The notes under the pieces are model-generated. The model was given only the letters and a program-made list of their open reading frames with translations, did not search any database and had not been told where the DNA came from. A stretch of 10,532 nucleotides of DNA, taken from assembly GCA_946623485.1 (NCBI GenBank), contig CAMORF010000044.1, positions 1 to 10,532 on the forward strand, written 5' to 3'. The translations under genes and the position numbers were made by a program. Below are positions 1-6,048 of this stretch, one piece after another (the stretch's first letter is position 1; each line of letters opens with the position of its first letter). This stretch comes from an uncultured Clostridia bacterium. GTDB taxonomy: Bacteria; Bacillota; Clostridia; Lachnospirales; Lachnospiraceae.

Positions 1-2
1 AT

Positions 3-18
3 CGGATGAAAAGACAAG
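3..18 (+). repeat. 16-bp direct repeat, copy 1
   Basis: CGGATGAAAAGACAAG occurs here and again, identical, at 6002-6017 just upstream of the dUTPase gene. Both copies are in the same orientation and in non-coding spacers ahead of transcription units. Chance alone makes a 16-bp exact match in a 10.5-kb window unlikely but not impossible. Its role is unknown. In both places it would open a short frame starting Met-Lys-Arg-Gln, but neither frame looks like a real gene. Confidence 0.5.
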
Positions 19-79
19 CAAGATGTACAAGTTATTTTGTAACAGATCCTAAGATTGTTTCGGATTGTCTCATTGGTTC

Positions 80-108
80 GTGACAGTCCGTTCTCATTGT
101 GGTAAAAT
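80..108 (+). promoter_or_regulatory. Sigma-A-type promoter of the pilus-like operon
   Basis: A -35 box GTGACA (80-85, five of six consensus bases) is followed by a 17-bp spacer and a -10 box TAAAAT (103-108, five of six). A TG at 100-101, one base ahead of the -10, gives an extended -10 element. Transcription would start near 115, leaving a leader of about 55 bases before the platform gene. This is the best promoter match seen upstream of the operon. It is predicted from sequence alone. Confidence 0.65.
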
Positions 109-131
109 GAACATTGATATGGAAACACCTC

Positions 132-147
132 ACGAATACGGATTCGT
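132..147 (+). promoter_or_regulatory. Perfect palindrome in the operon leader
   Basis: ACGAAT-ACGG-ATTCGT forms a perfect inverted repeat with 6-bp arms and a 4-base centre. It lies downstream of the predicted transcription start and 7 bases before the ribosome binding site GGAGGA (155-160). It could be a regulator's operator or a small RNA hairpin close to the ribosome site. Neither can be decided from sequence, and a weak chance palindrome is also possible. Confidence 0.4.
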
Positions 148-169
148 AAAGGATGGAGGATGAGAGAAG

Positions 170-1219
170 ATGGCAGTGAAAGAACTTGGAAATCTGGCCG
201 TGAGCATATTCTGCAGGAATATGTCCATGCTGATCTCCGCGGGAATCGACGCGGAGGAGTCAGTCGGCCTTTTGGCAGATGATGCTGCTGCGAACGATTT
301 TCGTGATGCTGCAAAGGCTGTACAGAACCGGATGCTGACGGGGCAGCCGCAGCTGTCGGCAGCGATGCTGGAGAGCGGTTACTTTCCGACACACGCATGT
401 AAGATGCTGGCGGCCGGTGAGAAAACCGGTAAGAGCGAGAATGTACTGAAGAGCCTTGCGGATTATTATGAGAGCAGAGACCGTCTTTCAAGAAAGATGA
501 GAAGCGCGGTGAATTATCCGATGGTTCTCCTGATCCTGACCGCGGCGATCCTGGTGCTGCTTCTGGTACGAGTCCTTCCCGTCTTTACCAACGTATACCG
601 TTCCCTGGCCGGCGGCCTTACCACATCGGCGTATGTTTACCTCAGGGTTGCGTATGTCGTCGGCACTGTCGCCCTGATTCTTGCAATTATCTTAGGCGTT
701 TTCCTTCTGCTGACAGCAAGGACCGTCCGGGGCAACGGCGCGGACAACGCCTCTTCGATCGGGCTGCTTTCCAGATTCGGCCCTGCCAGGGACGCCATCG
801 GCAAGCTTTCCCTTGCTCACTTTACGCAGGTCCTTCACCTGTTTGTCGCCAGCGGCGCGGATGTGGATACCTCGATTACCGCTGCGCAGGAGCTGGTATC
901 CGATCCTGTGACAAAAGCGAAGGTGGATGCAGTCCGTACCCACATGAAGGAAGATAATGTGGGTCTTTCCAGGGCCATCTATGACAAGGGGCTCTTCGAG
1001 CCGCTTTACGCAAGGCTGTTCATGTCCGCCGTCAAGGCAGGACAGACAGAGCAGATGCTTGGCAGGCTGGCGAATTCCTACTCCCTTGAGGCGGATGAAG
1101 CAGTAGACAGCCTGATTGATTCCATTGAACCGGTCATTTCCGCGTTTTTGACGATCGCGGTGGGCATCGTCCTTTTGAGTACGATGATTCCGCTGATCGG
1201 TATCCTTGGAGCAGTCTGA
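170..1219 (+). CDS. Type II secretion/type IV pilus platform protein, GspF/PilC family
   Basis: This is the likely polytopic membrane platform on which a cytoplasmic ATPase acts to move pilin subunits. The 349-residue protein has the two-repeat T2SSF layout. Repeat 1 spans about 12-135 and has the Ile-Ser-Ala-Gly-Ile start and the GEKTGKSENVL signature at 83-93. Repeat 2 spans about 214-345 and has the matching AVKAGQTEQMLGRL segment at 287-300. Hydrophobic segments at about 115-136, 158-182 and 322-347 match the family's three membrane helices. It is shorter than typical GspF/PilC proteins (about 400 residues) because it lacks most of their N-terminal extension. The start at 170 has GGAGGA at 155-160, 9 bases upstream. 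It opens an operon ending in a PilT-like ATPase. The family is secure, but whether the machine is a pilus or a secretion or uptake device is inference. Confidence 0.88.
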   Translation: MAVKELGNLAVSIFCRNMSMLISAGIDAEESVGLLADDAAANDFRDAAKAVQNRMLTGQPQLSAAMLESGYFPTHACKMLAAGEKTGKSENVLKSLADYYESRDRLSRKMRSAVNYPMVLLILTAAILVLLLVRVLPVFTNVYRSLAGGLTTSAYVYLRVAYVVGTVALILAIILGVFLLLTARTVRGNGADNASSIGLLSRFGPARDAIGKLSLAHFTQVLHLFVASGADVDTSITAAQELVSDPVTKAKVDAVRTHMKEDNVGLSRAIYDKGLFEPLYARLFMSAVKAGQTEQMLGRLANSYSLEADEAVDSLIDSIEPVISAFLTIAVGIVLLSTMIPLIGILGAV

Positions 1220-1240
1220 CCTTGAAGGGGGTTGTGAATC

Positions 1241-1582
1241 ATGAGAGACGTCATCTATCATGACAGGCCCCGCGTCACGGCGGCGCAGAGGGCCAGGCGT
1301 ATTGTTGCGGGACTTGTCGCCGCGGTGGCTGTTCTGTTTCTGGGCGTGGTCCTGTTTACGCGCATGGATCTGGACATGAACCGCCAGGCGGTAGAAAGCC
1401 TCAGGCAGAATGTCACGGAGGCCTGTGTGCAATGCTATGCGATTGAGGGTACCTACCCGGTCAGCATCAGTTATCTGGAGCAGAATTATGGCGTCCGTTA
1501 CGACGGTTCGAAGTATGCGGTGTCCCTGAGATCCGGATCCGGCAATGAGCTTCCGGCGGTCCAGGTTACGCTGCGCAGATAA
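1241..1582 (+). CDS. Small single-pass membrane protein, pseudopilin-like
   Basis: No named family is recognised with certainty in this 113-residue protein. A basic N-terminus (residues 1-20, with Arg17, Arg19 and Arg20) precedes one membrane helix at 21-40. A helical stretch and a short extracytoplasmic domain follow. The AIEGTYPVSISYL segment at 67-79 recalls the region after the N-terminal helix of type II pseudopilins, where a Tyr-Pro and a Leu sit at similar spacing. No prepilin peptidase site (Gly before Phe, Glu at +5) is visible. Two cysteines, Cys62 and Cys65, lie just outside the membrane and could form a disulfide. The start has AAGGGGG at 1225-1231, 9 bases ahead. It lies 21 bases after the platform gene and 13 before the next gene. 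A pilus-like subunit or assembly partner is inferred mainly from context. Confidence 0.7.
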   Translation: MRDVIYHDRPRVTAAQRARRIVAGLVAAVAVLFLGVVLFTRMDLDMNRQAVESLRQNVTEACVQCYAIEGTYPVSISYLEQNYGVRYDGSKYAVSLRSGSGNELPAVQVTLRR

Positions 1583-1595
1583 AGGGGGAAACGGC

Positions 1596-2081
1596 ATGAA
1601 CAGTAGGTCCGCAAACGGCAAACGTGAGATTGACTATGCATCTCTGTTTGTTGTTGCCCTGTTCGCCATGATGCTGATCGGAATCATGGCACTCTCCGCG
1701 ATGGGAGGGAGCCTGTTTGATTCCATCACGGAAAACCGCTCCGGCAATATGACCAGGAGAGGCGCTTTGAGCTATACCGCGACCAAGATCCAGGCCAGCG
1801 ATGAGACCGGTTCGCTTCAGGTCGAGCATACGGAGAATGGTGATGTGCTTATGATCCTTGATCCGTCCGGCCGGAAGCAGTATCAGACGAGGATCTGGCT
1901 GGAGGACGGTTATCTGATGGAATCCATCATCTCCGATCAGGAAGAAGCAATCAGCTCGGAACCTGAAAAGATCGCAAAGGCGAAGATGTTTCGGGTCACC
2001 CTGGAAGAGAATATTGCGACGATCGAAACGGAAGACGGAGTCCGCAGGATCTACCTCCACGCAAAGGGGGTATCTTCATGA
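1596..2081 (+). CDS. Single-pass membrane protein, DUF4860-like, pilus-operon component
   Basis: The start is set at 1596, not at the in-frame ATG at 1545, because AAAGGGGGAAA (1581-1591) sits just before it and the upstream ATG would overlap the preceding gene by 38 bases. The product has 161 residues: a charged cytoplasmic N-terminus (1-14, with Glu11 and Asp13), one membrane helix at about 15-37, and an extracytoplasmic domain. The helix and the GALSYTATKI segment at 56-65 recall, from memory, the DUF4860 proteins of Clostridia. This was not searched. The remainder alternates hydrophobic and charged residues, as a small beta domain would. Pilins share this single helix plus C-terminal globular domain, but there is no prepilin cleavage motif. 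Its 3' end overlaps the next gene by four bases (ATGA), so the two are probably translationally coupled. Confidence 0.72.
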   Translation: MNSRSANGKREIDYASLFVVALFAMMLIGIMALSAMGGSLFDSITENRSGNMTRRGALSYTATKIQASDETGSLQVEHTENGDVLMILDPSGRKQYQTRIWLEDGYLMESIISDQEEAISSEPEKIAKAKMFRVTLEENIATIETEDGVRRIYLHAKGVSS

Positions 2082-2608
2082 GAGCGAGGAAAAACAGGGC
2101 TTTTTTCATTGAGACACTGATCACTACATTCCTGCTTCTGATGATGCTGACCATCCTGATCCGTATCTTCGGCGCGGCGGCACAGAAGTCCGCCTATGCG
2201 AAGATGAGAACAGATGCGGCACAGATCGCGCAGAATGTTGTCACGATGTTTGAAGCAGGCGAAGTTCCCATCGGGCAGGCGCAGAATGAACTGATTAACA
2301 TCGCGAATGATGAATACAGCGAAGTGGAAACGCCGCAGACAACCATTACGATGCTTTTTGACAGGAACGGTGTGATGTCGGAAAGCGGGGAATATGAGGT
2401 CCGTCTGCTGATGACCTGTGAGGTCAGGGCGGTGGGATATATGATTACCGGTAATATGAGCGTGGTCAATATGAACCATCCTCAGGAGGACCTTGCGCAG
2501 CTTGACACGGCGAAGTATTATCCGGATGCTGTGGATGCGGTCCTGTCCGGTGATGTCGCCTTTGACGAGATCTCTGAGATCGAGACAGAAACGGAGGCTG
2601 CGTCATGA
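2078..2608 (+). CDS. Prepilin-like membrane protein with a non-canonical cleavage region
   Basis: The 176-residue product has the shape of a type IV prepilin. Six or seven short, basic residues (Arg2, Arg4, Lys5, Arg7) precede a hydrophobic helix at 8-33 that carries a single acidic residue, Glu12. Prepilins normally read Gly-Phe-Thr-Leu-Ile-Glu, with Glu at +5 after cleavage. Here the string is Ala8-Phe9-Phe10-Ile11-Glu12, so the Gly is missing and Glu would be at +4 if cut before Phe9. An amphipathic helix follows (35-75), then a beta-rich region and an acidic tail (about 160-176). The start uses AAAGGGGG at 2063-2070 and overlaps the previous stop by four bases; the next gene overlaps its stop in the same way. 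A major or minor filament subunit is plausible. Whether any peptidase cuts it is open. Confidence 0.75.
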   Translation: MRARKNRAFFIETLITTFLLLMMLTILIRIFGAAAQKSAYAKMRTDAAQIAQNVVTMFEAGEVPIGQAQNELINIANDEYSEVETPQTTITMLFDRNGVMSESGEYEVRLLMTCEVRAVGYMITGNMSVVNMNHPQEDLAQLDTAKYYPDAVDAVLSGDVAFDEISEIETETEAAS

Positions 2609-3090
2609 ATGGAAAGAAACCAAGACAGCCGATCCGTTCCGGCGCGCTGACGATCGTCATCACCTGTGTACTGATTCTGCTTGCGGTGCTGGCGCTTTTG
2701 TCACTGGTCGGCGCGCAGACGGACAAGGCGCTTGCTGACAGACAGATGGTTTTCGCGCAGCAGAATGCCATGAGCGAAAGGGCCGGGCAGGAATGGCTGG
2801 CCCAGATGGATGATTATCTTCGCGGGGGAGCGCCGCTTCCCTACGATACCGTGGCGGACGGCAATACTTATACTACATCGATCCGGTTTTCGATGAATCA
2901 GTATCTGCATATTACGGCCGAGGCAGACAAGGATGGCATGCTGTCTGTTAAGAAGTGGGAGATTGAAACGGTAGCGGAAACAGAGTATTCAGATGTCCTT
3001 CCGGAAGGCGCGCAGCCGCTGACGGAGGATGCGAATGGATATCTCAATACCCTGCCTGAAACATCTGTGGAAGGAACAGGTTTGGCTTAA
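2605..3090 (+). CDS. Single-pass membrane protein, possibly a PilX/GspK-like minor pilin
   Basis: This 161-residue protein has a basic N-terminus (Lys4, Lys5, Arg7, Arg11), then Ser-Gly-Ala-Leu and a very hydrophobic helix at 13-36. A polar helical region with Gln, Asp and Arg (about 38-72) and an acidic C-terminal domain follow. The Gly-Ala-Leu start of the helix and the repeated Leu/Val pattern resemble the N-terminus of PilX and GspK minor pilins. The resemblance is only in style, and length and cleavage site do not confirm it. The sole cysteine (Cys21) is in the membrane helix. GGAGG at 2593-2597 lies inside the preceding gene, 7 bases before the ATG, which overlaps that gene's stop. The ATPase gene starts 2 bases after its stop. 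Confidence 0.68.
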   Translation: MNGKKPRQPIRSGALTIVITCVLILLAVLALLSLVGAQTDKALADRQMVFAQQNAMSERAGQEWLAQMDDYLRGGAPLPYDTVADGNTYTTSIRFSMNQYLHITAEADKDGMLSVKKWEIETVAETEYSDVLPEGAQPLTEDANGYLNTLPETSVEGTGLA

Positions 3091-3092
3091 AC

Positions 3093-4166
3093 ATGGTAGA
3101 ATTAAATGATATCCTGAAGGAAGCGCTTCGGCTGGAGGCATCGGATGTTTTTATCATACCGGGTCTTCCTCTGACCTATAAGGTGCTTGGAAAGCAGGAT
3201 CGTTCCAATGAGATACTCCATCCGGATGATACGGAAACAATTGTCCGCGCGATCTACACACAGTGCGGGCGGCATAACAGGGTACTCGAGGATGAGACCT
3301 TCGATGATGACTTTTCCTTTTCGATCGCGGCGCTCGGAAGATTCCGTGCCAACGTGTTCCATCAGAGAAGCTCCCTGGCCGTTGTGCTTCGTGTGATCCG
3401 CTTCGGATTGCCGGATGCTTCCCGCCTGGGGATTCCGGCTTCCGTGATGCGGGCGGCTGACATCCGGAACGGCCTGATCCTGGTGACAGGCGCGACCGGA
3501 AGCGGAAAGTCTACGACGCTTGCGTGCATGATTGACCATATTAACCGGTCGAGAGAGGGACATATCATCACGATGGAGGATCCGATTGAATTCGTCCACC
3601 GCCATGACAGGTGCATCGTCACACAGCGTGAGATCGGCAATGATGTCGTCGATTACATTCATGCCCTGCGCAGTGCGCTGCGGGAAAGCCCGGATGTCAT
3701 TCTCCTGGGCGAGATGCGTGACCATGAAACGATTGAGGTAGCCATGACCGCTGCCGAGACCGGAATTCTCCTGTTCTCGACCCTGCATACGCAGGGAGCC
3801 GCGAACGCGGTTGACCGTATCATCGATATCTATCCGGCCGGCCAGCAGAACCAGATCCGATTGCAGCTGGCGATGATGCTGCGGTGCGTGATCTCCCAGC
3901 AGCTGATTCCCACGATTGACGGACAGGTGACAGCCGTGTTTGAAGTGATGTATGCGAACACGGCAATCCGGAGCCTGATCCGTGAGGGGAAGACACATCA
4001 GATTGACGCGACAATCCGCAGCGGAGCTTCCGAGGGCATGATTGCGATGGACGAGTCGATCTATGACCTGTTCAAGAAGGGGCGGATCACACAGGAGACC
4101 GCAGTGAAGTATTGCAATAATCCGGAAGCGATGGAACGAAGGCTGAATGCGACGGTAGGATTCTGA
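3093..4166 (+). CDS. PilT-family type IV pilus motor ATPase
   Basis: This hexameric cytoplasmic ATPase would power subunit movement through the GspF/PilC platform. At 357 residues it has the usual PilT length. In order it shows an N-terminal PAS-like domain (about 1-100), Walker A GATGSGKST (133-141), an Asp box ending MEDPIE (161-166), Walker B DVILLGEMRD (201-210) with Glu207, and a His box STLHT (229-233). The C-terminal AIRSLIRE at 291-298 closely matches the AIRNLIRE motif that PilT needs for retraction, which separates it from PilB/GspE assembly ATPases. The tetracysteine zinc motif of PilB/GspE is absent. It is the last gene of the operon, 2 bases after its neighbour, with a weak AAGGAA site at 3071-3076. 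PilT family membership is secure. Whether it retracts, extends or does both for this filament is unknown. Confidence 0.93.
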   Translation: MVELNDILKEALRLEASDVFIIPGLPLTYKVLGKQDRSNEILHPDDTETIVRAIYTQCGRHNRVLEDETFDDDFSFSIAALGRFRANVFHQRSSLAVVLRVIRFGLPDASRLGIPASVMRAADIRNGLILVTGATGSGKSTTLACMIDHINRSREGHIITMEDPIEFVHRHDRCIVTQREIGNDVVDYIHALRSALRESPDVILLGEMRDHETIEVAMTAAETGILLFSTLHTQGAANAVDRIIDIYPAGQQNQIRLQLAMMLRCVISQQLIPTIDGQVTAVFEVMYANTAIRSLIREGKTHQIDATIRSGASEGMIAMDESIYDLFKKGRITQETAVKYCNNPEAMERRLNATVGF

Positions 4167-4206
4167 TCCGGTAGATATTCTGATTCAGGAAATGGATGTT
4201 GATGTG

Positions 4207-4239
4207 ACAGCTCTTTGCAGAAAAACTGCAGAGAGCTGT
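4207..4239 (+). terminator. Long hairpin after the pilT-like gene, probable terminator
   Basis: Two 14-base arms, ACAGCTCTTTGCAG (4207-4220) and CTGCAGAGAGCTGT (4226-4239), pair around an AAAAA loop with a single G-U wobble and no mismatch. It begins 40 bases after the pilT-like stop and is the strongest stem seen in the window. The bases that follow (ACTTGATTTC) are only partly T-rich, so it is not a textbook intrinsic terminator and could instead protect or process the mRNA end. The stem itself is certain; its role is inferred. Confidence 0.6.
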
Positions 4240-4241
4240 AC

Positions 4242-4270
4242 TTGATTTCAGGAACGTATGATGCTACGAT
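4242..4270 (+). promoter_or_regulatory. Possible promoter of the GH13 gene
   Basis: TTGATT (4242-4247) and TACGAT (4265-4270) are 17 bp apart, and each matches four of six consensus bases. A better -10-like TATGAT lies at 4257-4262 but has no -35 at the right distance and no extended TG. Either would serve the GH13 gene, about 90 bases downstream. The position immediately after the hairpin supports a new transcription unit, but the boxes are weak. Confidence 0.35.
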
Positions 4271-4360
4271 ACACCAACATTGCAGAACAATCGAATCTGA
4301 TCGCAATCAGGCCTTACAGGCAAGCTATCAGATCATAAAGAAAAGAATAGGAGGTTTCTT

Positions 4361-5965
4361 ATGCCAGGGTGGTTGAAGGATGCAGTTTTTTATGAGATCT
4401 ATCCGCAGTCATATTGCGATTCCAATTCGGATGGGATCGGAGACTTTCAGGGGATCATAACGAAGCTTGATTACATCAAAAGTCTTGGATGCAATGCGCT
4501 GTGGATCAATCCTTGCTTTGACTCTCCATTCCGTGACGCGGGATATGATGTGCGCGATTACAAGAAGGCAGCGGATCGGTACGGAACGAATGAGGATCTG
4601 ATCCGTCTGTTTCAGGAGGCGCATGCGAGGGGGATTCATGTCCTCCTGGATCTTGTGCCCGGCCATACGTCGGAGGAGCATGAATGGTTCCAAAAGAGCT
4701 GTGCGCTGGAACGCAATGAGTATTCCGACCGGTTTATCTGGACTGATTACTGTTTCAGGGGAACCGGAAATATGGGATATCCCTATGTCGGCGGCGAAGC
4801 GGAGCGTCCCGGTACTTATCTTTTGAATTTTTTCAAATGCCAGCCGGCTTTGAATTACGGGTGGCTTCATGCGGATGAGAACTGGAAGTGCACCGTTGAC
4901 AGCGAAGCTGCACGCTCGACCATTGAAGCCATCAAGGATGTGATGCGGTTCTGGATGGACAGAGGGTGTGACGGCTTCCGTGTCGATATGGCATCCTCCC
5001 TGGTCAAGGGAGATGATGAGAAGAAGACCGGAACGAGCCGGATCTGGCGTGAGATCAGGAATATGCTGGATCAGGATTATCCGGAATGTGCCCTTGTCTC
5101 AGAGTGGAGCAATCCGTCCCTGTCCCTTCGGGCCGGATTCCATGCGGATTTTGTGCTCAATGAACCGAACAGTCCTTATTCGACGCTGGTGAGAGATTAT
5201 CAGAATCATGCCGGCCGGATCATCCACTCTGATCCATGCTTTACCGGAGCGGATCCGGAATGTGCTGCGGAGTATGAGGATCACAGCTTTTTCAAAATGG
5301 ACGCAGGCGGGGATATCACCTGCTTTATGGATTGGTACCTGGAGCGGTATCAGGATACGAAAGACATAGGCTATATGAGCCTGATCACCTGCAACCATGA
5401 TACGGTTCGCCCGTCTTTCAACCTCTCAGAGCGGGAACTGAAGCTGTTTTACGCATTCCTGTTTACCATGCCGGGCGTTCCTTTCCTGTATTACGGGGAT
5501 GAGATCGGACAGCGATACCAGAATCTGCGGACAAAAGAAGGCGGCTATTTCCGGACCGGAAGCAGGACGCCGATGCAGTGGAGCAGAGAGAAAAACCTTG
5601 GATTCTCCGACGCGGATGCAGCTTGCCTGTATCTCCCGGTTGACCCCGCCCAGGATGCCCCGGTTGTGAGCGAGATGATGCAGGACGCGGATTCTTTGCT
5701 GGGAACAGTGCGCTCGATCCTTGCGCTGCGCCACAAGGAAGAGGATCTGCAAGGGCAGCCGAACCTGGAGGTTCTGTATCAGAAAAAGGGAGAACTTCCC
5801 TTTGTTTACCGACGGGGAAACCGGATCTGCGCTGTCAATCCATCCTCGAAAACCGTATCGGCTCCCATCGATGCCGAAGACAGAAAGCCGGTATGGCAGG
5901 TTGGCGCGGGAAACCTGAAAGACGGTGTGCTGACACTGAAGCCGCAGTCATTTATCATTTTGTAA
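4361..5965 (+). CDS. GH13 family alpha-glucosidase-like glycoside hydrolase
   Basis: This retaining enzyme probably acts on alpha-glucosidic bonds of short oligosaccharides in the cytoplasm, as no signal peptide is present. The 534 residues form the GH13 barrel. A DSNSDGIGDF calcium-type loop lies at 20-29. Region I is DLVPGH at 97-102, where most relatives have Asn before the His. Region II is GFRVDM at 205-210, with nucleophile Asp209. Region III is VSEW at 246-249, with acid/base Glu248. Region IV is NHD at 345-347, with Asp347. A short beta domain closes the protein (about 455-534). The QPALN string at 161-165 stands where oligo-1,6-glucosidase relatives have QPDLN, so the exact substrate (isomaltose-like, trehalose or maltose-like sugar) cannot be named. 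AGGAGGT at 4349-4355 sets the start. No transporter or regulator adjoins it, and it is probably monocistronic. Confidence 0.9.
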   Translation: MPGWLKDAVFYEIYPQSYCDSNSDGIGDFQGIITKLDYIKSLGCNALWINPCFDSPFRDAGYDVRDYKKAADRYGTNEDLIRLFQEAHARGIHVLLDLVPGHTSEEHEWFQKSCALERNEYSDRFIWTDYCFRGTGNMGYPYVGGEAERPGTYLLNFFKCQPALNYGWLHADENWKCTVDSEAARSTIEAIKDVMRFWMDRGCDGFRVDMASSLVKGDDEKKTGTSRIWREIRNMLDQDYPECALVSEWSNPSLSLRAGFHADFVLNEPNSPYSTLVRDYQNHAGRIIHSDPCFTGADPECAAEYEDHSFFKMDAGGDITCFMDWYLERYQDTKDIGYMSLITCNHDTVRPSFNLSERELKLFYAFLFTMPGVPFLYYGDEIGQRYQNLRTKEGGYFRTGSRTPMQWSREKNLGFSDADAACLYLPVDPAQDAPVVSEMMQDADSLLGTVRSILALRHKEEDLQGQPNLEVLYQKKGELPFVYRRGNRICAVNPSSKTVSAPIDAEDRKPVWQVGAGNLKDGVLTLKPQSFIIL

Positions 5966-6048
5966 CGATTCCCTATGTGATTGATTTTTGAGCCGCGCGA
6001 ACGGATGAAAAGACAAGGGGAAAGCGTTACCCGGAAACAGGAACAGTT
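5966..6048 (+). other. Short spacer before the dut-queH-argH operon
   Basis: This 83-base non-coding gap contains copy 2 of the 16-bp repeat and a weak ribosome site (AGGAA, 6039-6043) before dut. A TTGATT at 5981-5986 could be a -35 box, but no fair -10 box follows at 16 to 18 bases. No convincing terminator hairpin for the GH13 gene is visible, so read-through into dut is possible. Confidence 0.5.
6002..6017 (+). repeat. 16-bp direct repeat, copy 2
   Basis: CGGATGAAAAGACAAG is identical to bases 3-18. The flanking bases differ on both sides, so the shared unit is exactly 16 bp. It sits 31 bases before the dut start, within the presumed leader or promoter region. Confidence 0.5.

Larger units (their letters stand above)
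4167..4360 (+). other. Spacer between the pilus-like operon and the GH13 gene
   Basis: This 194-base non-coding spacer holds the long hairpin at 4207-4239, a possible promoter at 4242-4270, small inverted repeats (CTGAT-CGCA-ATCAG at 4297-4310 and GCCT-TAC-AGGC at 4311-4321) and the strong ribosome site AGGAGGT at 4349-4355. No tRNA, known riboswitch or short gene is evident. No typical LacI-family operator was seen, although sugar enzymes often have one. Confidence 0.6.

Noticed and set aside
2..52. Possible tail of a gene entering from the left, ending TAA at 50-52
   Set aside because: Only 16 codons are visible with no recognisable sequence, so coding cannot be supported.
6..83. 25-codon frame starting within the 16-bp repeat copy 1
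   Set aside because: No upstream ribosome site can be seen, the composition is unremarkable, and the frame at copy 2 diverges right after Met-Lys-Arg-Gln.
1545..1595. Upstream in-frame ATG for the DUF4860-like gene
   Set aside because: It would overlap the previous gene and lacks a good ribosome site; 1596 has AAAGGGGG just ahead.
692..1621. 309-residue open frame on the minus strand
   Set aside because: It is His/Arg/Asp-rich without domains and is antisense to the platform gene and the next membrane gene, which have good ribosome sites.
3102..3998. 298-residue open frame on the minus strand
   Set aside because: It is antisense to the pilT-like ATPase, whose motifs all read on the plus strand.
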